A stretch of DNA of 64,000 nucleotides from Anoplopoma fimbria (Eukaryota > Chordata > Actinopteri > Perciformes > Anoplopomatidae): NCBI RefSeq assembly GCF_027596085.1, contig NC_072469.1, positions 21,495,781 through 21,559,780 on the forward strand. The letters run 5' to 3'. The notes under the pieces are model-generated. The model ran no database searches and had not been told where the DNA came from. It worked only from the letters and a program-made list of their open reading frames with translations. The position numbers and the translations under genes were made by a program. Shown one piece after another: positions 61,101 to 64,000 of the stretch; positions within the stretch are counted from its first letter, which is position 1; each line of letters starts with the position of its first letter.

Positions 61101-61349
61101 AAATACATCACCAGACCTTGGCAGCATAATGCTTGTAGTCCAGTTGAAGCTCCTGCTGAAGTTTCTTCTTCTTCCTGTCATAGTCATTTCCCAGCAGCAA
61201 ACTTAAACCTAAACCTGGAAAGTATCAAATATATAACACGTAAATTGTTACACAAACCTACCTTCAAACAGTGTAATCTGCTCAGTATCAGACACAGTAC
61301 CTCTGTCTGGATGTTGGGGGATCCTGTGCACTGCTGATGCTGGAGGCAT
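48703..61349 (-). CDS. cspp1: cspp1: centrosome and spindle pole associated protein 1
   Basis: CSPP1 binds microtubules at the centrosome, spindle poles, midzone and ciliary axoneme; human mutations cause Joubert-type ciliopathy. Minus-strand coding exons, 5' to 3': 61301-61349 (ATG 61349-61347), 61117-61214, 60927-61007, 59654-59755, 59168-59529, 57280-57371, 57041-57137, 56867-56924, 56295-56554, 56078-56202, 55454-55541, 55125-55236, 54438-54585, 54169-54315, 53942-54012, 53617-53760, 53351-53500, 53158-53259, 52984-53044, 52716-52842, 51692-51825, 50587-50724, 50480-50514, 50303-50366, 49603-49712, 49253-49400, 48703-48896. All use GT-AG sites, phases agree, and the total is 1098 codons plus TAG. 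The first ATG follows an in-frame TAA in the same exon. The human long isoform is about 1250 residues. Its far N-terminus (MADSLDEFIEEQ-type) is not found here. The acceptor of exon 49253-49400 could instead lie 15 nt further in. Confidence 0.94.
50725..51691. other. cspp1 intron between exons 51692-51825 and 50587-50724
   Basis: About 970 nt with no recognised coding, RNA or repeat element. Confidence 0.65.
52399..52413 (-). CDS. cspp1: candidate 15-nt microexon of cspp1
   Basis: On the minus strand, TCTTCTGATGTCCATTCAG and ATTTCAG precede 15 bases (GGGCTCATTACCGAG), followed by a GTAATA donor. It enters in phase 2 after the AG of exon 52716-52842 and leaves in phase 2 before exon 51692-51825, so it would insert GSLPR without changing frame. 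No family match; this is inferred from splice signals and phase. Confidence 0.3.
53158..57371 (-). CDS. cspp1: cspp1 central exons: coiled-coil and conserved Tyr-rich region
   Basis: Exon 57280-57371 contains [15 protein letters not shown], matching the human SPFAGMLFGG block. Exon 57041-57137 gives [18 protein letters not shown], and 56867-56924 gives [17 protein letters not shown]. Exon 56078-56202 holds [17 protein letters not shown]. Exons 55125-55236 and 54438-54585 give SYQEALRQQ then [16 protein letters not shown], the AYNPWGKGG signature that is the best single identifier of CSPP1. Exons 53617-53760 and 53351-53500 encode the long charged helix ([20 protein letters not shown]), a predicted coiled coil. 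Exon 53158-53259 gives [14 protein letters not shown]. Confidence 0.94.
57615..57650. repeat. perfect 16-bp hairpin
   Basis: GCCTTGGCCCAGCTCC (57615-57630) and GGAGCTGGGCCAAGGC (57635-57650) with loop CCCT. Only the right-hand arm occurs in the parallel unit B. It is followed by a 10-bp tandem repeat (CATCACCCTC). Confidence 0.9.
58046..58124. repeat. (TA)n microsatellite
   Basis: About 39 TA copies in cspp1. The parallel position in unit B has only TATATATG. Confidence 0.96.
58171..58479 (-). CDS. cspp1: tandem duplicate of a cspp1 coding exon, open and frame-preserving
   Basis: This stretch is a diverged copy of the 3' part of the exon at 59168-59529, reading [20 protein letters not shown] against [20 protein letters not shown]. 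It has no stop codon. Its donor (AACAG|GTATAG) sits at the equivalent place, in the same phase. The duplication junction removed the original acceptor. The nearest usable AG (TTTTCGAG before 58479) gives a 309-nt exon that enters and leaves in phase 2, so inclusion would add 103 residues in frame. The acceptor is weak, so real use is uncertain; skipping also preserves the frame. Confidence 0.45.
58462..59460. repeat. tandem duplication unit B in cspp1
   Basis: Second unit; its exon part belongs to the complete 59168-59529 exon. The junction with unit A joins intron sequence from upstream of exon 57280-57371 to the middle of the duplicated exon. Boundaries are approximate to about 10-20 nt. 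Confidence 0.85.
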
Positions 61350-61375
61350 ATCAACACCTTGGTTTGATTACCAGT
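59168..61375 (-). CDS. cspp1: cspp1 N-terminal exons (start to Arg/Glu-rich region)
   Basis: The first coding exon (61301-61375) starts at [10 protein letters not shown]. The next gives [20 protein letters not shown], matching the conserved GLSLPLGEDYERKK block. Exon 60927-61007 gives [13 protein letters not shown], a second copy of the same repeated LPxG/E-type motif. Exon 59654-59755 gives [15 protein letters not shown]. The 362-nt exon 59168-59529 encodes a Pro/Arg/Glu-rich stretch with [19 protein letters not shown] and [17 protein letters not shown]; it is the exon partly duplicated at 58171-58479. It ends in phase 2, matching both the duplicate and exon 57280-57371. Confidence 0.92.
59756..60926. 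other. cspp1 intron with a tRNA-like relic
   Basis: About 1.17 kb between coding exons. Apart from the tRNA-Arg-like relic on the minus strand, nothing recognised. Confidence 0.7.
60697..60765 (-). pseudogene. tRNA-Arg(CCT)-like pseudogene
   Basis: Reading the minus strand, GTGGCCTTATGGATAAGGCA is close to the D-arm region of tRNA-Arg-CCT and keeps an A box. The anticodon stem TCAGC/GCTGG pairs, but the loop reads CTCCAGA rather than CTCCTAA. The T arm (GTAAG...TCCCAC) and acceptor stem no longer pair fully, and the B box is degenerate. It is probably a dead copy or a SINE head. Confidence 0.5.
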
Positions 61376-61522
61376 CTGTTAAAGACATTAACACGTTAAA
61401 ACATTCAGTATATGTACTCATTAAATCATTGATAATCCACATACCTCTATTTGCATGTATCACACTTGAGTGATATATCTTTGGGTGTTTCCTCTTCCTC
61501 TCAACGTCCATTAATCACTCAC

Positions 61523-61665
61523 CCTCTGGCTACAGAAGTCATATACACATTACTATTTTAAAACAAGTATTGTCTACATATTCGTACCATGTGCCTTCAC
61601 AGACCCAAAAGTGACAAATGCTTTCAGCATGGCGGAAAGCATCATAGTGTTGCTATTGGCAACCA
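61523..61665 (-). other. cspp1: probable 5' untranslated exon of cspp1
   Basis: On the minus strand a strong donor (AGCCAGAGG|GTGAGTGA) lies at 61523/61522, upstream of the first coding exon at 61375. The first coding exon has an in-frame TAA before its ATG, so an untranslated leader exon is expected. The 5' limit is unknown; I set it near the X-box-like site. A short upstream ORF (61645-61574) lies within it. Confidence 0.45.
61574..61645 (-). promoter_or_regulatory. upstream ORF in cspp1 leader (23 codons)
   Basis: ATGATG at 61645 opens a 23-codon frame (MMLSAMLKAFVTFGSVKAHG...) that stops at TAG 61576-61574, within the predicted leader exon. If transcription starts upstream of it, it could lower translation of the main frame. 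It has no resemblance to the known CSPP1 N-terminus. Confidence 0.3.
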
Positions 61666-62151
61666 CGACACAGACCTGGTTGAGGCTACCGAGCACAGTG
61701 TCAAAGAAACCTGTGCCATTGAAATGTGCTTTACTGAAAACCGCCACTAGATGGCAGTGAGTCCTCGACAGTCATTTGTGTGACGTCACAGGACGAAACC
61801 ATTTGTTCTGGCGGAGGCGGGGGGGGAGGGGGGTTACACTTTAATATAAGTTATATACACACGGTTAAATCACTTCAGATGGAATGTCATTGTTGTATAC
61901 TGTGTTAAACTTAAATGTTAAACGAATTTCGTTTATTATAAAATCATATCAACGTCCTGTTTGTGTGACATTATGACAGACGTCGCACTTTGGTATAATG
62001 GTATCGCTCACTGTCATGGCTGCCTGACCGAATGGACATTTAGCCCCGTTACGGTATCAAACTATTGCAGAAATATAACATTTCATCGCTTTCTTGGGCA
62101 GAAATAAGGGGTTTTAACGACACAGTTTGTTTGCTTATATAATAAGTGGTC

Positions 62152-62744
<593 letters not shown>

Positions 62745-62895
62745 TGACACTGATATTCATCATAGGGCCTCTCACAGAGAGAGGAGGAACCAAACTACAC
62801 ACACACTGTTCAGCTGGTTGGATTTATAGTTCATCACTTTCTGTTGATTTAATTGATAGCAACTATATTTTTTTATTTCAAGACTTTGTTGACAA

Positions 62896-63236
62896 ACAGT
62901 ACCAGTCAAAAGTTTGGACACACCTTCTCATTACATTACATTACATTACATTACAGTCATTTAGCAGACGCTTTTATCCAAAGCGACTTACAATCAGTAG
63001 TATATTACATATCATGTAATATACTCTCATTCTCATTCAACTACTTTGAAGAATCTAAAATATAAAACGTATTCTGGTTTGTTGAGCATTTGTTTGTTTA
63101 CCACATAATTCCATATGTGTTCCTTCATAGTTTGGATGTCTTCAATATGAATCTACTATGTAGAAAAAAATTAGAATAAAAATAAAGAAAAACCATTGAA
63201 TGAGAAGGTGTGTCCAAACTTTTGACTGGTACTGTA
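62896..63236. mobile_element. non-autonomous DNA transposon, copy 1 (with nested insertion)
   Basis: Terminal inverted repeats: ACAGTACCAGTCAAAAGTTT at the left and AAACTTTTGACTGGTACTGT at the right. No coding capacity. The interior matches copy 2 closely except for an insertion at about 62931-63028. Confidence 0.85.
62931..63028. mobile_element. nested teleost repeat inserted in transposon copy 1
   Basis: Contains (TTACA)n, then CATTTAGCAGACGCTTTTAT and CCAAAGCGACTTACAA, a very common fish repeat, and a 10-bp palindrome TATATTACAT/ATGTAATATA. It is flanked by CTCATT direct repeats, consistent with a target-site duplication. Confidence 0.75.
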
Positions 63237-63268
63237 TATATATATAAATAAATAAAATAATAAATATA

Positions 63269-63304
<36 letters not shown>

Positions 63305-63314
63305 TATATATATA
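63237..63314. repeat. TA-rich low-complexity sequence between transposon copies
   Basis: Imperfect TATATA and AAATAAATAA runs joining the two transposon copies. Confidence 0.9.
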
Positions 63315-63540
63315 GTACCAGTCAAAAGTCTGGACACACCTTCTCATTCAACTACTTTGAAGACTCTAAAATATAAAACATATTCTGGTTTGTTGAGCAT
63401 TTGTTTGTTTACCACATAATTCCACATGTGTTCCTTCATAGTTTGGATGTCTTCACTATTAATCTACAATGTAGAAAAAATAAAAATAAAGAAAAACCCT
63501 TGAATGAGAAGGTGTGTCCAAACTTTTGACTGGTACTGTA
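63315..63540. mobile_element. non-autonomous DNA transposon, copy 2
   Basis: AGTACCAGTCAAAAGTCTGG at the left, TTTGACTGGTACTGTA at the right. The ~226-nt body is nearly identical to copy 1 without the insertion and in the same orientation. Confidence 0.85.
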
Positions 63541-64000
63541 TGTTAAAGAAAACCTACTTTTATGTTTGTAATGTGGACTAGACATATACCCACATGAGTT
63601 TTGAAGCTGATACCCACATGTGATGGTTTTTTACCGTAGGATTGAGGTTTGAAGCTATATATCAGATTATATAATGTTGTCTACAGTTCCGACCATGGTA
63701 GCTATTTGTTTATTATCCTTAGTTGTATTACACTATTAAAGGCACTGTTACAAAGCAATAAGCAGGATTACTGTATCGTAATGTTAGAATTTGTTTTAAA
63801 AGATTTAGAACCAATGTGAATGATGAAGCACCTTGATCCGTAAGGGTCATCATTTACAAAATCAAACATTTGTGTCTGGTTATTTTATCGAAACCTGTAT
63901 TATTTATCAATATTGCAAAATTAAATTACATATACAGTGAAAGTAAAATGTTATCCATATCAAACCACAATCTCACCCATATCATCCTATACTGTTATTA

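Larger units (their letters stand above)
61523..62151. promoter_or_regulatory. shared (bidirectional) cspp1/cops5 promoter interval
   Basis: The two genes diverge, with the predicted cspp1 leader donor at 61523 and the cops5 ATG at 62152. Within the interval I see GTTGCTATTGGCAAC (61649-61663), fitting the RFX X-box GTHNYY-N3-RRNAAC and also containing a CCAAT box on the minus strand. I also see ATGGCGG (61629-61635, YY1-like), CCACTAGATGGCAG (61744-61757, CTCF-like), TGACGTCA (61781-61788, CRE palindrome) and a G-rich tract at 61810-61833. There is no clear TATA box at a fixed distance. The human orthologues are also head to head. Confidence 0.65.

Overview
This window is vertebrate nuclear DNA from a ray-finned fish, most likely a percomorph teleost. 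The genes are intron-rich with GT-AG splice sites, and there are many long TG/CA arrays. Several repeats match types common in percomorph genomes: a tRNA-derived SINE, a block ending in GTTGCAGCCCT, a block with GTTGCCAGGCAACCAGCGGA, and paired short transposons with CCAGTCAAAAGTTTGGACA ends. I see no bacterial, plasmid or viral genes and no CRISPR array.

Three protein-coding genes are present in the order arfgef1 (+), cspp1 (-), cops5 (+). The same three neighbours, with the same relative orientations, lie at human 8q13. Positions 1-15772 appear to be the first intron of arfgef1, with its first coding exon upstream of the window. From 15773 to 47055 I traced 38 arfgef1 exons (numbered 2-39), which join in one continuous frame encoding 1900 residues. 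The gene encodes BIG1, the brefeldin-A-inhibited exchange factor that activates ARF GTPases at the trans-Golgi.

From 61349 down to 48703 on the minus strand, 27 coding exons of cspp1 join in frame to 1098 residues. CSPP1 is a centrosome, spindle and ciliary microtubule protein. Its 3' end converges on that of arfgef1 with almost no spacer. cops5 starts at 62152 and only its first two coding exons (N-terminal MPN region) fit. cspp1 and cops5 are head to head and share a roughly 0.6 kb interval that holds an RFX X-box-like site, a CTCF-like site, a CRE palindrome and a G-run.

The most interesting signals are in splicing architecture. arfgef1 has an unassigned 54-nt in-frame cassette exon candidate and a 6-nt microexon candidate in intron 5. 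Two arfgef1 acceptors follow TG arrays of about 150-175 nt almost directly, and one donor runs into a CA array. cspp1 carries an about 1.07 kb tandem duplication that includes a second open, frame-preserving copy of a coding exon, plus a 15-nt microexon candidate. None of these can be proven without transcripts or comparison with other species. I found no evidence for a wholly new multi-gene system; this is a conserved housekeeping and ciliary locus.
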